In this document: piece by piece, positions 52,233 through 63,008 of the stretch
Layout of the letters: each line of letters begins with the position of its first letter
Numbering within the stretch: the first letter of the stretch is position 1
NCBI GenBank assembly: GCA_913776965.1
Contig: CAJYQL010000133.1
Location: 1 to 64,000 of the forward strand
Direction: 5' to 3'
Length of the DNA: 64,000 nt
Source: an uncultured Xylophilus sp.
GTDB taxonomy: Bacteria > Pseudomonadota > Gammaproteobacteria > Burkholderiales > Burkholderiaceae_C
Notes under the pieces: generated by a model
Told to the model about the DNA's origin: nothing
Seen by the model: only the letters and a program-made list of their open reading frames with translations
Database searches by the model: none
Translations under genes and position numbers: made by a program

Positions 52233-54395
52233 TCAGGCCGCCAGGCGCGACAGGTCGGCCACGCGGTTCATCGCGGCGTGCAGAGTCTTCAGCAGGCCCT
52301 GGCGGTTGAGGCGCAGGTCGGCCTGCTCGGCGTTGACCATCACGCCGTCGAAGAAGGCGTCGACCGGCGCGCGCAGCGCGGCCAGCGTCTGCAGCGACGC
52401 GGTGTAGTCGCCGGCGGCGAACTGCGCGTCGGCCTGCGGCACGGTGCGCTGCAGTGCGGCGTACAGCGCTTGTTCGGCCGGCTCCTGCAGCAGCACCTCG
52501 CTGACGTGCGCATCGACCTCGCCGGCCTTCTTCAGGATGTTGGCGACCCGCTTGTTGGCCGCGGCCAGCGCCGCTGCCTCGGGCAGCGCCGCGAAGGCGC
52601 GCACCGCCGCCAGCCGCTGCGCCACGTCGCCGAGCCGCTGCGGCCGCAGCGCCAGCACTGCATCGACCTCCTGCGCGCTGTAACCCTGTTCGCGCAGGCC
52701 GCCGGCGAGGCGGTCATAGACGAAGTCGAGCAGCGCGGCGGTCGGGTCCTGGATCTTGTCGCCGAAGGCCGGCACCGCGGCGCGGACCAGCGCGTCGAGG
52801 TCCAGCGGCAGCGCCTTTTCCGACAGCATCCGGATCACGCCCAGCGCATGCCGGCGCAGCGCGAACGGGTCGCGGTCGCCGGTCGGCAGGTTGCCGATGC
52901 CGAACATGCCGACCAGCGTTTCCAGCTTGTCGGCCAGCGCCACCACGGTGCCGACGTCGTTGCGCGGCAGCTCGTCGCCGGCGAAGCGCGGCTTGTAGTG
53001 GTCCTCGATCGCGTCGGCGACCGGCTGCGGCAGGCCGTCGTTCTGGGCGTAGTAGCGGCCCATCGTGCCCTGCAGCTCCGGGAACTCGCCGACCATGTCG
53101 GTCACCAGGTCGGTCTTGGCGAGCAGCGCGGCCTGATCGGCCTGCGCCACCAGCTCGGCGCCGCCGATCTGCCCTGCGATGGCGCGGGCGATGGCGCGCA
53201 CCCGCTCCACCCGCTCGCCCTGGCTGCCGAGCTTGTTGTGGTAGACCACCTTGCCTAGTGCCTCCACGCGTGCGGCCAGCGGCTTCTTGCGGTCCTGGTC
53301 GAAGAAGAACTTGGCGTCGGCCAGGCGCGGGCGCACCACCCGCTCGTTGCCGCCGATCACTGCACTCGCATCGTCGGGCGAGATGTTGCTGACCACCAGG
53401 AAGCGGTGGGTGAGCCGGCCGTCGGCGTCCAGCAGCGGGAAATACTTCTGGTTGGCCTTCATCGTGAGGATCAGGCACTCCTGCGGCACCGCGAGGAACT
53501 CCTCCTCGAAGCGGCAAACCAGCACGTTCGGGCGCTCCACCAGCGCGGTCACCTCGTCGAGCAGCGCGTCGTCCTCGATCGGGCGCACGCCGCCTCCGAC
53601 GCCTGCCGCGGCCGCCTGCAGCTGGCGGACGATCTCGGCGCGGCGCTCGGCGAAGCCGGCGATCACCGCGCCCTCGTCCTGCAGCTGGGCGGCATAGCCG
53701 TCGGCATCGCGCAGCACCACCGGATCGACCTTCGCCTCGAATCGGTGGCCGTGCGTCTGATTACCAGCGCGCAGGCCGAGCACCTCGACCGGCACCACCT
53801 CGCTGCCGTGCAGCGCGACCAGTCCGTGCGCCGGGCGCACGAAGCTCACCGTGGTCCAGCCGGGCATCTCGCAGTGGTCCGCGAGTTGATAACCCATGAC
53901 CTTCGGGATCGGCAGTTCAGCAATCGCTCGGCTCAAGCCACGCTGCAGGCCACCGCGTATGTCATGGCCGGCAGCCAAGGACTTGAAATACAAGAACTCC
54001 TTATTCCCTTCCATCTTGGAAAAGAGCTGATCTGGCACATCCTTTACTTCAGGCCATGTCCGGAGCGCTTCTTCACATCGTGGGCCTTCAGCAGCAGCTT
54101 TTTTCAATAACGCAGCCGTCGCGTTGCCATCCTTATCAAAGGCAGCGCTCATCAGCATCAGCTTCTTTTCAAGCTGAACATCAGGAGCTTGAGACAAAAC
54201 ATCCGAAACCTGCACAGCCAAGCGCCGAGGCGAAGCGAATGTCCGGAATGTGCTCTTGCTTGTCGTCAGTCCGCTCAGCGTCAACTGATCGAAAAGCACT
54301 TGGGCGAAGGCGTCGCCCAGCTTCTTCAGGGCCTTCGGCGGCAGCTCTTCCACGAAGAGTTCCACCAGCAGATTCTTGTGCGTCGTCGTCATCAT
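52233..54395 (-). CDS. glyS: Glycyl-tRNA synthetase beta subunit
   Basis: A 720-residue beta subunit of the tetrameric bacterial glycyl-tRNA synthetase. Family landmarks are LLVELFVEELPPKALKKLG at the N-terminus, then FVRPAHGLVALHG, then GRYYAQNDGLPQPVADAIEDHY, and the C-terminal anticodon-binding region. The ATG pair at 54395/54392 lies 11 bases after the glyQ stop. About 53.88-54.33 kb (N-terminal 20-170 residues) is much poorer in GC than its flanks (27 of 60 bases are G/C at 54001-54060), although the frame and family sequence are intact. This suggests recombination with a foreign allele. Confidence 0.95.
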   Translation of the reverse strand: MMTTTHKNLLVELFVEELPPKALKKLGDAFAQVLFDQLTLSGLTTSKSTFRTFASPRRLAVQVSDVLSQAPDVQLEKKLMLMSAAFDKDGNATAALLKKAAAEGPRCEEALRTWPEVKDVPDQLFSKMEGNKEFLYFKSLAAGHDIRGGLQRGLSRAIAELPIPKVMGYQLADHCEMPGWTTVSFVRPAHGLVALHGSEVVPVEVLGLRAGNQTHGHRFEAKVDPVVLRDADGYAAQLQDEGAVIAGFAERRAEIVRQLQAAAAGVGGGVRPIEDDALLDEVTALVERPNVLVCRFEEEFLAVPQECLILTMKANQKYFPLLDADGRLTHRFLVVSNISPDDASAVIGGNERVVRPRLADAKFFFDQDRKKPLAARVEALGKVVYHNKLGSQGERVERVRAIARAIAGQIGGAELVAQADQAALLAKTDLVTDMVGEFPELQGTMGRYYAQNDGLPQPVADAIEDHYKPRFAGDELPRNDVGTVVALADKLETLVGMFGIGNLPTGDRDPFALRRHALGVIRMLSEKALPLDLDALVRAAVPAFGDKIQDPTAALLDFVYDRLAGGLREQGYSAQEVDAVLALRPQRLGDVAQRLAAVRAFAALPEAAALAAANKRVANILKKAGEVDAHVSEVLLQEPAEQALYAALQRTVPQADAQFAAGDYTASLQTLAALRAPVDAFFDGVMVNAEQADLRLNRQGLLKTLHAAMNRVADLSRLAA

Positions 54396-54406
54396 TCGTT
54401 CCCCGC

Positions 54407-55342
54407 TCACGCGGCCTTCTTCTGCTGCTGGGCGGCCTTGGCGAGATCGGCCAGCACTGCGTCGGCCCAGGGTTTCGGCGCCATCGGGAAGCCCAGGCGG
54501 GCCCGGCTGTCGAGGTAGCTGCGCGCCACGCTGCGGGCCAGGTCGCGGATGCGGCCGATGTAGGCGGCGCGTTCGGTCACGCTGATCGCACCACGCGCGT
54601 CCAGCAGGTTGAAGCTGTGCGCGGCCTTCAGCACCTGCTCGTAGGCCGGCAGCGCAAGCTGCTCGGTCATCAGGTGCTTGGCCTGCTTCTCGTGCGCGGC
54701 GAAGGCAGTGAAGAGGAAGTCGGCGTCGGAATGCTCGAAGTTGTAGGTGGACTGCTCCACCTCGTTCTGCTTGTACACGTCGCCGTAGCTGAGGCCCTCG
54801 GTCCACTGCAGGTTGTAGACGTTGTCCACGCCCTGCAGGTACATCGCCAGGCGCTCCAGTCCGTAGGTGATCTCGCCGGTGATCGGCTTGCAGTCGATGC
54901 CGCCGACCTGCTGGAAGTAGGTGAACTGCGTCACTTCCATACCGTTCAGCCACACCTCCCAGCCGAGGCCCCAGGCGCCGAGGGTCGGGTTCTCCCAGTC
55001 GTCCTCGACGAAGCGGATGTCGTTCTTCTTGAGGTCGAAGCCGAGGGCCTCCAGCGAGCCCAGGTAAAGCTCCAGGATGTTGGCCGGCGCGGGCTTCAGC
55101 ACCACCTGGTACTGGTAGTAGTGCTGCAGGCGGTTCGGGTTCTCGCCGTAGCGGCCGTCCTTGGGGCGGCGACTCGGCTGCACGTACGCGGCCTTCCAGG
55201 GCTCGGGGCCCAGCGCGCGCAGGAAGGTGGCGGTGTGCGAGGTGCCGGCGCCGACTTCCATGTCGTAGGGCTGCAGCAGCGCGCAGCCCTGGTCGGCCCA
55301 GTACGACTGGAGTTTCAGGATGATGTGCTGGAAGGTCAACAT
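54407..55342 (-). CDS. glyQ: Glycyl-tRNA synthetase alpha subunit
   Basis: A 311-residue class II aminoacyl-tRNA synthetase alpha subunit, which carries the glycyl-adenylate active site. [20 protein letters not shown] at the start and [19 protein letters not shown] nearby are its usual N-terminal features, with [10 protein letters not shown] and [13 protein letters not shown] further on. A Lys/Ala tail ends the protein. It is the first gene of glyQ-glyS-gmhB-plsC. It is divergent from the lipid kinase gene across 243 bases (55343-55585), in which I see only the presumed promoters. Confidence 0.96.
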   Translation of the reverse strand: MLTFQHIILKLQSYWADQGCALLQPYDMEVGAGTSHTATFLRALGPEPWKAAYVQPSRRPKDGRYGENPNRLQHYYQYQVVLKPAPANILELYLGSLEALGFDLKKNDIRFVEDDWENPTLGAWGLGWEVWLNGMEVTQFTYFQQVGGIDCKPITGEITYGLERLAMYLQGVDNVYNLQWTEGLSYGDVYKQNEVEQSTYNFEHSDADFLFTAFAAHEKQAKHLMTEQLALPAYEQVLKAAHSFNLLDARGAISVTERAAYIGRIRDLARSVARSYLDSRARLGFPMAPKPWADAVLADLAKAAQQQKKAA

Positions 55343-55585
55343 GGGATGTCGCAGGGAGGAAGCGGCGGTGCGTGCCGCCCGCAGGCGCTTGCGGCCGGCC
55401 GGCGCGGGCCGCCAGCGGGCGGGCGCCCGGCAAAGCGGGCCATTCTAAGACGCCGCGACTGCGCGGGGACCGGCCCCGGTCGCGGCGTATTCCCACAGCC
55501 GTTGCGGCGTTCGCCTGCGTGGTGCCCGGCGCCCGACTCGGATACTCCGGCGAACCGTCCGCTCCGGGGCCCTGCCCTGCTAACC

Positions 55586-56557
55586 ATGCATCCACCCGCG
55601 CTCCTGCCCGACGCTCCGCTGTTCCTCGTCCTCAATGCGGCATCCGGCAAGGGCAAGGCCGGCGAGGCGCGCACGCTGATCGAGGACGGCTGCCGGCGCG
55701 CCGGCCGCACGCTGCACTGCTTCCCCATCGACCGGCGGCATCCGCCGACGCAGCAGGCCCGCGCGGCGGTCGCGGCGGCGCACAAGGCAGGCGGGATCGT
55801 CGCAGTGGCCGGCGGCGACGGCACGATCAACGCGGTGGCGCAGGCGGTGGTCGGCAGCGGATGCGCCTTCGGCGTGCTGCCGCAGGGCACCTTCAACTAC
55901 TTCGGTCGCACCCACCGCATCCCGACCGAGACCGCCGGCGCGCTCGACGTGCTGCTGACCGGGCAGCCGCGGCCGGTGCAGGTCGGCCTGGTCAACGACC
56001 GGGTGTTCCTGGTCAATGCGAGCCTCGGCCTCTATGCCACGCTCCTGGAGGACCGCGAAGCCTACAAGTCGCAGTACGGCCGCAACCGCTTCGTCGCCTT
56101 ATGCGCGGCGCTGGCGACCCTGCTGCGCAACCACCGGCCGTGGACGCTGCGGCTGTCGGCCCCGGGGGCCGCGGTGGAGATGCGCACTATCAGCCTGTTC
56201 GTCGGCAACAACGCGCTGCAGTTCGAGCAGGTCGGCGTGGCCGAGGGCGATGCGCTCGACCACGGCGCGCTCGCTGCGGTGCTGCTGAAGCCGCAGGGCG
56301 TGCTGTCGCGCGTCGGGCTGCTGCTGCACGGCGCGCTCAGCCGGCTCGACGGTGCCGATGCGGTGGAGACGCTGTCGTTCCGCCGGCTCACGGTGGAACC
56401 GGCGCGCGGCTCGCGCCACCGGCGCGTCAAGGTGGCGACCGACGGCGAGGTCGCGCCGATGGACATGCCGCTCACCTTCCGCGTCGCCCCCGAGCCGCTG
56501 TGGCTCATGCAGCCCGCGGCGCCTGCCGCCGGCACCGCACCGGACGACGCGCGATGA
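55586..56557 (+). CDS. Diacylglycerol/lipid kinase family protein (YegS-like)
   Basis: A 323-residue lipid kinase. The ATP-binding motif is GGDGTINAVAQAV (G76-G79 region), preceded by FLVLNAASGKGKA. The C-terminal beta-sandwich ends with KVATDGEVAPMDMPLTFRV, which carries the conserved Asp-Gly-Glu. Substrate may be diacylglycerol or another hydroxylipid. Its stop overlaps the next start (ATGA at 56554), and a phosphoesterase and a PAP2 phosphatase gene follow, a set suited to lipid phosphate turnover. Confidence 0.88.
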   Translation: MHPPALLPDAPLFLVLNAASGKGKAGEARTLIEDGCRRAGRTLHCFPIDRRHPPTQQARAAVAAAHKAGGIVAVAGGDGTINAVAQAVVGSGCAFGVLPQGTFNYFGRTHRIPTETAGALDVLLTGQPRPVQVGLVNDRVFLVNASLGLYATLLEDREAYKSQYGRNRFVALCAALATLLRNHRPWTLRLSAPGAAVEMRTISLFVGNNALQFEQVGVAEGDALDHGALAAVLLKPQGVLSRVGLLLHGALSRLDGADAVETLSFRRLTVEPARGSRHRRVKVATDGEVAPMDMPLTFRVAPEPLWLMQPAAPAAGTAPDDAR

Positions 56558-57405
56558 GCGGCCTGCTGCATCTGTCCGACCCGCATTTCGGCACCGAGCA
56601 GCCGGCGGTCGTGGCGGCCCTGGAACGGCTGGTGCGCCAGTGCCGGCCGGACCTGGCGGTGCTATCGGGCGACGTGACCCAGCGCGCTACTACGGCCCAA
56701 TTCGCCAAGGCGCGTGCCTTCGTCGACCGGCTCGGCATCGCGACCTGGGTGACCGTGCCGGGCAACCACGACATCCCGCTGTTCGCCCTCGCGGCGCGGC
56801 TGTTCACGCCCTACGGCCGCTACCGCACCGCCTTCGGGGAGGACCTGGAACCGTCGGCCGACACGGCGGACTGGCTGGTCCTGTCGCACAACACCACGCG
56901 CCGGTACCGCCATGCGCACGGCGAGATCTCGCGCCCGCAGATCGAGCGCACCGCCCGACGGCTGGAAGCGGCCCGGCAGCGCCGGCCGGACCAGATCCGT
57001 GTCGTGGTGGTGCACCAGCCGCTCGCAGTGGCGAAAGCCGACGACCGCAAGGACCTGCTGCGCGGCGCGGCGCGGGCCGCCGAGCGTTGGGCCGCGGCCG
57101 GCGCCGACATCGTCCTGGGCGGCCACATCCACCTGCCGTTCGTGCTGCCGCTGCACCGCCGCACGGCCCTGGCGCAGGCGCTGTGGGTCGTGCAGGCCGG
57201 TACCGCCGTGTCGTCGCGGGTGCGCGACGGTGCGCCGAATTCAGTGAACCTGCTGCGGGCCGACCGTGGCACCGCCGGGCGCGCATGCATCGTGGAGCGC
57301 TGGGACTACGACGCGGCAGCGGATGCCTTCGTGCTCGGCGGCGAGGAACGCCTCGCGCTGGCCGACAACCCTTCAGCGGAGGCGCCGCACGATGCCGATC
57401 GATAG
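56554..57405 (+). CDS. Calcineurin-like metallophosphoesterase
   Basis: A 283-residue phosphoesterase with the complete metal-site set: D9 and H11 in LSDPHFG, D40 in SGDVTQ, N71/H72/D73 in PGNHD, and GGHIHLP late in the domain. Relatives include the CpdA-type cyclic nucleotide phosphodiesterases and UDP-diacylglucosamine hydrolases; the exact reaction is open. The 4-base overlap upstream and the 14-base overlap with the PAP2 gene show tight coupling. A lipid-phosphate or nucleotide-lipid substrate is a reasonable guess. Confidence 0.88.
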   Translation: MSGLLHLSDPHFGTEQPAVVAALERLVRQCRPDLAVLSGDVTQRATTAQFAKARAFVDRLGIATWVTVPGNHDIPLFALAARLFTPYGRYRTAFGEDLEPSADTADWLVLSHNTTRRYRHAHGEISRPQIERTARRLEAARQRRPDQIRVVVVHQPLAVAKADDRKDLLRGAARAAERWAAAGADIVLGGHIHLPFVLPLHRRTALAQALWVVQAGTAVSSRVRDGAPNSVNLLRADRGTAGRACIVERWDYDAAADAFVLGGEERLALADNPSAEAPHDADR

Positions 57406-58228
57406 CGCCGCCTGGATCGGCTGGGCGGCAGCGGCCGGCGCCCGGGCCTGGGACGCTTTTATGCCGCTGGTGCTGATCGCTACCGTGCTCGCGGGCGTCG
57501 CGACCGCCGCATTCGGCCCCGGCCGGCAGTGGTGGCGCGGCCGTGCCAATCCGCCGCCCGATCCGGCCGCGCTGCGCCACATCGGCGGCCGGCTCGCCGT
57601 CGGCTTCGTAGTCGTGCTGGCGACGGCATCGGTCTTCGCGCTGGTCGCACGGCTGCTCGGCGACGGGCGCACGCTGCAGCGCGCCGACGAGGCCTTCAGC
57701 CAGGCGGTCGCGGCGCCGGTGCCTGCCGGCGGCATGGCGGCGCTGCGCCAACTCACCCATTTCGGCGAACCGCTGGTGCTGATCGTTCTGGGCGTCGGAA
57801 TCGCGGTGGCGCTCTGGGTCGGCGGGCAGCGCAGCCTGGCCGCAGGATGGGCGGCGGCGACCGGCGGCAACGCGGTGCTCAACCCGGCGCTCAAGCAGAT
57901 CTTCGCGCGGGCCCGGCCGCTGTACGAGGGCCTGCCCTCGCCCGCCGCCGGCTTTAGTTTCCCGAGCGGCCACAGCTCGGGTGCGATGGTCGCCTACGGC
58001 ATGCTCGCCTATCTGGCGATCCGGCTGCTGCCCCCGCGCTGGCACATCCCGGCCGTGATGGCCGCGACCGCCATCGTGCTGACCACTGCCTTCAGCCGAG
58101 TGTTCCTGCAGGTCCATTTCGCGAGCGACGTGCTGGCCGGCCTGTGCTCCGGCGCCGCCTGGCTCACGGTCTGCATCGCCACCTGCGAATACGCCCGCCA
58201 TCGACGGGAGTCGCGGGTTTCCCGCTGA
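57392..58228 (+). CDS. PAP2-family phosphatase
   Basis: A 278-residue membrane phosphatase. The three PAP2 motifs are present: KQIFARARP, FPSGHSSG and SRVFLQVHFASDV. About six hydrophobic helices surround them. Family members dephosphorylate phosphatidate, undecaprenyl pyrophosphate or related lipids at the periplasmic face. The ATG at 57392 overlaps the end of the preceding gene. It ends the three-gene lipid-phosphate operon. Confidence 0.9.
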   Translation: MPIDSAAWIGWAAAAGARAWDAFMPLVLIATVLAGVATAAFGPGRQWWRGRANPPPDPAALRHIGGRLAVGFVVVLATASVFALVARLLGDGRTLQRADEAFSQAVAAPVPAGGMAALRQLTHFGEPLVLIVLGVGIAVALWVGGQRSLAAGWAAATGGNAVLNPALKQIFARARPLYEGLPSPAAGFSFPSGHSSGAMVAYGMLAYLAIRLLPPRWHIPAVMAATAIVLTTAFSRVFLQVHFASDVLAGLCSGAAWLTVCIATCEYARHRRESRVSR

Positions 58229-58329
58229 CCCGCTGTACTCCGCCGCACGTGCTGTCGCAGGAGCAGCAGCGATCCGCCACCTTCCAAGCGCACCGCCGCT
58301 GCCTTCATGGGATGGCGCGGATCCGGCTC

Positions 58330-58411
58330 CGCCGGTCCGCTGCCATCGCCCCCGGAAGGGGGCAGGCGCATCACGGGCCGCGGCAGCGGCCCGGAAAGCC
58401 TGGGGGTGAAC
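58330..58411 (-). repeat. Second copy of the CCCCC..GGGGG / CCTGGGGG element
   Basis: GCCCCCGGAAGGGGGC is followed by GGCGCATCACGG, a GCCGCGGCAGCGGC dyad and the end GCCTGGGGGTG, just past the asparaginase stop codon. It shares its order of blocks with 27425-27498. It occupies the gap between the convergent PAP2 and asparaginase genes and may act in termination. Confidence 0.5.
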
Positions 58412-59707
<1,296 letters not shown>

Positions 59708-61234
59708 TCAGCGCCGACGACGCAGGCCCGCCGCCACGCCGGCCAGCAGCCCGCCCAGCGCCAGTACCCACAGCGGCGCCAGCCCGAAACGCGCGACCCA
59801 GGCGGCGTAGGGCGTGATGCCGTCGCGGCCCTGCACCTCGGCCCGCAGCACGTCGCGGGTCAGCGGCTCCAGCGATGCGGTGACGCGCCCCCGGTGGTCG
59901 ATCACCACCGTCGCGCCGGTATTGGTGGCGCGCAGCATCGGCCGCTCGAATTCCAGCGTGCGCATGCGCGAGATGCCCAGGTGCTGGTCGATCGCCACCG
60001 AGTCGCCGAACCAGCCGATGTTGCTCAGGTTGACCAGCAGCGTCGGCGCCGTCGCAGGGTCGTGGAACTGCGCGGCCATCTCATCGCCGAACAAATCCTC
60101 GTAGCAGATGTGAGGCGCGAGCCGCTGGCCCTGCCAGTCGAAAGTCGGCTGGCCGACGGCGCCGCGGTGGAAGTCGCCGAGCGGGATGTGCATCATGCGC
60201 ACGAACCAGCGGAACAGCGGCGGGATGAATTCGCCGAACGGCACCAGGTGGTGCTTGTCGTAGCGGTACGGCGGCTGCCCCGGCCGGAAACCGAGCGCCG
60301 AATTGCTGTAGCCCGCCCGCGCATCGCCGAGCGGAATGCCGACCAGCGCCGCTTGGTCGCCCGTCGCGAAGCGAGCCTGCAGCGCGTCCAGATAACCGGG
60401 CGGCAGGTCCTGGGGCAGGAGCGGCAGCGCGGTTTCGGGCGCGACCACCAGCCGCGCGCGGTTGTCGCGCAGCTGCTCGGCATACCACTGCAATGCCAGG
60501 GGCACGCCGCTGCCGGGCTGGAATTTCTCGTCCTGCGGGATGTTGCCCTGCAACAGCGCCACCGGCAGCGGTGCGCCCACGTCGCGGCCGGTCGCCGGCG
60601 CAGCTGGCGCCAGGGAAGCCGCGACCGTGACCACTACGACTGCGGCCGCGACGGCCATCCGCCGGTGGAGCACGGCGAAGGCCAGCGCCGCCGCCAGCGC
60701 CGCCGCCGCCGCGCCGAGGCCGTACACGCCGACCCAGCGCGCCGCCCAGCCCGCCGCGCCGTCCAGGTGCGCATAACCGCCGGCACCCCACGGAAAGCCG
60801 GTGAACCAGCTGCCGCGCAGCAGCTCGGCCAGCAGCCAGAGCGCTCCGAAAAAGAGAGCACGCAGCGCAGTCGCAGCGGGCGCAAACGCCCGAAAAACGC
60901 CTGAAAGCACCGCATAGTAGGAGCCGAGGAACGCCGCCAGCCCGAGCACCGCCAGCGCGGCCAAGGGCGCTGCCAGCCCACCGTAGGTGTGCATCGAGAT
61001 AAACAGCCACCAGAAGGTGCCGGACAGCCAAGCGGAAGAAAAGATCCAGCCGAGGGCTACCGCCTGCCGGACCGAGGCGCTGCGGTCGAGCAGGCCCGCG
61101 AGCAGCGCGACCGACAGCAGCTGCAGCCACCAGAGCGGCGCGCCGTTCCAGGGATTCGCGATCGACGCGGCCTGCGCGAGCCCGCCGGCGAGCGCCAGCA
61201 GCGCCATGCCGGCCCGGCCGCGCAGCGGTGCCAT
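59708..61234 (-). CDS. lnt: Apolipoprotein N-acyltransferase
   Basis: A 508-residue inner-membrane enzyme that adds the third acyl chain to lipoproteins. Seven or so N-terminal helices (about 1-205) precede the nitrilase-like domain. The catalytic Glu lies in VVAPETALPLLP, the Lys in DKHHLVPFGEFIP and the nucleophile Cys in PHICYEDLFG. The ATG at 61234 overlaps the corC stop (ATGA), a conserved pairing. Confidence 0.95.
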   Translation of the reverse strand: MAPLRGRAGMALLALAGGLAQAASIANPWNGAPLWWLQLLSVALLAGLLDRSASVRQAVALGWIFSSAWLSGTFWWLFISMHTYGGLAAPLAALAVLGLAAFLGSYYAVLSGVFRAFAPAATALRALFFGALWLLAELLRGSWFTGFPWGAGGYAHLDGAAGWAARWVGVYGLGAAAAALAAALAFAVLHRRMAVAAAVVVVTVAASLAPAAPATGRDVGAPLPVALLQGNIPQDEKFQPGSGVPLALQWYAEQLRDNRARLVVAPETALPLLPQDLPPGYLDALQARFATGDQAALVGIPLGDARAGYSNSALGFRPGQPPYRYDKHHLVPFGEFIPPLFRWFVRMMHIPLGDFHRGAVGQPTFDWQGQRLAPHICYEDLFGDEMAAQFHDPATAPTLLVNLSNIGWFGDSVAIDQHLGISRMRTLEFERPMLRATNTGATVVIDHRGRVTASLEPLTRDVLRAEVQGRDGITPYAAWVARFGLAPLWVLALGGLLAGVAAGLRRRR

Positions 61235-62109
61235 CAGGCGGACGCGGCGGTGTCGGCCGGGGCCGGCGACACCTTGAACCACCGCACCGCACCGCCCTTG
61301 GTGTGCATCACCAGGAACTGCAGGCCGGCCAGCACGTGGCGTTCGCCGCGCTTGGGCACATGGCCCATCTCGTGCGCGATCAGGCCGCCGATGGTGTCGA
61401 ACTCGTCGTCCGGGTCGGTCGGCGCGATCGCCACGTCGAAGGCTTCGGCGACCCGCTCGACCGGCGTGTCGCCGGACACGCGGTAGGTGCGGTCGGCCAG
61501 CGCGTAGATGTCGCCGGCGTTCTCGGCGATGTCGAACTCGTCCTCGATCTCGCCGACGATCTGCTCCAGCACGTCTTCGATCGTGATCAGGCCGGCCACC
61601 CGGCCGAACTCGTCGATCACGATCGCCAGGTGGTTGCGATTGCCGCGGAACTCGCGCAGCAGGTCGTTCAGGCCCTTGCTCTCCGGCACGAACACCGCCG
61701 GGCGCAGCAGCGCGCGGATATTCAGCTCGGGCGCCCGCTGCAGCTTGAGCAGGTCCTTGGCCAGCAGGATGCCGATGATGTTCTCGCGCTCGCCGCTGAA
61801 GACCGGGAAGCGCGAATGCGCGGTGTCGATCACCAGGTGCATCAGCGCGTCCGGCGGCGCATCGATGTCCACCAGGTCCATGCGCGGCGCCGCCACCATC
61901 ACGTCGCCGGCCGTCATGTCGGACATCCGGATGACGCCTTCGAGCATCAGCCGCGATTCGGCCCCGATCACGTCGTGGTCCTCGGCGCTGGCGATGACGC
62001 CGATCAGCTCTTCCTTGGACTCGGGTGCAGGGTGGATGAATTCGGCGACCTTCTGCAGGAAGGTGCGTTTGTCTTCCTTTTCGAGGCGCGCAGGATGCGG
62101 GTCGGACAC
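61234..62109 (-). CDS. corC: CorC/YbeX-type CBS-domain protein
   Basis: A 291-residue cytosolic protein: two CBS domains (about 65-190, including VMVAAPRMDLVDIDAPPDAL and ITIEDVLEQIVGEIEDEFD) and a C-terminal CorC/HlyC transporter-associated domain. YbeX/CorC proteins are linked to magnesium/cobalt homeostasis and ribosome maturation. Translational coupling to lnt is typical of proteobacteria. The start is fixed by MSDPHPARLEKEDKRTFLQK. Confidence 0.93.
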   Translation of the reverse strand: MSDPHPARLEKEDKRTFLQKVAEFIHPAPESKEELIGVIASAEDHDVIGAESRLMLEGVIRMSDMTAGDVMVAAPRMDLVDIDAPPDALMHLVIDTAHSRFPVFSGERENIIGILLAKDLLKLQRAPELNIRALLRPAVFVPESKGLNDLLREFRGNRNHLAIVIDEFGRVAGLITIEDVLEQIVGEIEDEFDIAENAGDIYALADRTYRVSGDTPVERVAEAFDVAIAPTDPDDEFDTIGGLIAHEMGHVPKRGERHVLAGLQFLVMHTKGGAVRWFKVSPAPADTAASA

Positions 62110-62212
62110 GGACGGGGGGTGCAGGACATGCGGTAGTAGGGGGACTGCAAGGATAGCGGATCGCCCGCCCGGCGGGGTTTTCCGAGGCGGTTTCGCCCCG
62201 GCAGGCGCGCGC

Positions 62213-62932
62213 CTACTGGCCCGAGCGGTGGCGGCCGTGGCGCACGCCCTGCCGCACTTCCTGCACGCCGTCGAGCACGTCGCGGAACTGCTTGGCCTGC
62301 CGCTTCAGGCGGTAGTCCAGCTCGCCGACCTGGTCGGCGACGATCTGTCCGACACGGCTGTCGAAGTCCGCCGGCGGCAGCGTGAGGTAGGCCTCGGCTT
62401 CCGAGCCGGCCCGGTGCACCTCGGCGCCGGCCCGCCGCGCGATCTTCAGCATCGCCGCGTTCTCGCTGAGTGCGTGCACGACGAGCTGGCCGACGCCTGC
62501 ATTGCGCGCGTGCATCACGGCACGGCGGAACAGCCGTGCGCCGTAGCCCCGGCCCCGCGCCCGGGGCGCCACCGACACGCCGAACTCGGCGCTGCCCTTG
62601 CCGGGGCCGTAGGCGAGGTGCGCCACCGCGATCAATTCGAGCTTGCGGTTATAGATGCCGAAGATCTCGTCGCGGTCGAAGTCCAGGGTCTCGGTGTACC
62701 GGGCGATCTGTTCGTCGGTCGCGGCATAGCCGAAACGCAGGTAGCGGTCGGCGGGTGACAGCGCCAGCAGGTGGGCGAGGATGCGGCCGCGGTAGCGCGG
62801 GCCGAGCGAGCGGATCGGCACCAGGGCCGGCGGCAGCGTCGCCGGGCCGCCGTCGAGGCCGGACACCGGACGCAGCCAGTCCCGTCCCGCACGGACGGAA
62901 ACCTGCCACCAGTTTTTCGATGCGATCATCAT
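62213..62932 (-). CDS. GNAT-family N-acetyltransferase
   Basis: A 239-residue protein with a GNAT domain (about 40-185). The acetyl-CoA-binding motif is VAPRARGRGYGARLFRRAV. The domain is flanked by an N-terminal stretch of about 40 residues and a C-terminal helical region rich in Arg/Gln after 190. The substrate is unknown. It starts 77 bases from the divergent HD-GYP gene, with a dyad between them. Confidence 0.85.
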   Translation of the reverse strand: MMIASKNWWQVSVRAGRDWLRPVSGLDGGPATLPPALVPIRSLGPRYRGRILAHLLALSPADRYLRFGYAATDEQIARYTETLDFDRDEIFGIYNRKLELIAVAHLAYGPGKGSAEFGVSVAPRARGRGYGARLFRRAVMHARNAGVGQLVVHALSENAAMLKIARRAGAEVHRAGSEAEAYLTLPPADFDSRVGQIVADQVGELDYRLKRQAKQFRDVLDGVQEVRQGVRHGRHRSGQ

Positions 62933-62939
62933 CTGATTT

Positions 62940-62955
62940 TAAGGGTTAGCCCTTA
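62940..62955. promoter_or_regulatory. TAAGGG-N4-CCCTTA dyad between divergent genes
   Basis: TAAGGGTTAGCCCTTA has perfect 6-bp arms. It lies 7 bases before the GNAT start codon and 54 bases before the HD-GYP start. It may be an operator for one or both genes. Confidence 0.45.
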
Positions 62956-63008
62956 TTCTTGGGGTCGCCCTCCGGATACCCCCACCGCCGCCTGCCAGGA
63001 GACCCTGC

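Noticed and set aside
52233-55595. A continuous 1120-codon frame that would fuse glyS with sequence antiparallel to nothing upstream
   Set aside because: The part above 54395 overlaps glyQ in another frame and lacks family sequence. A normal ATG for GlyS is present at 54395, so no fusion is called.
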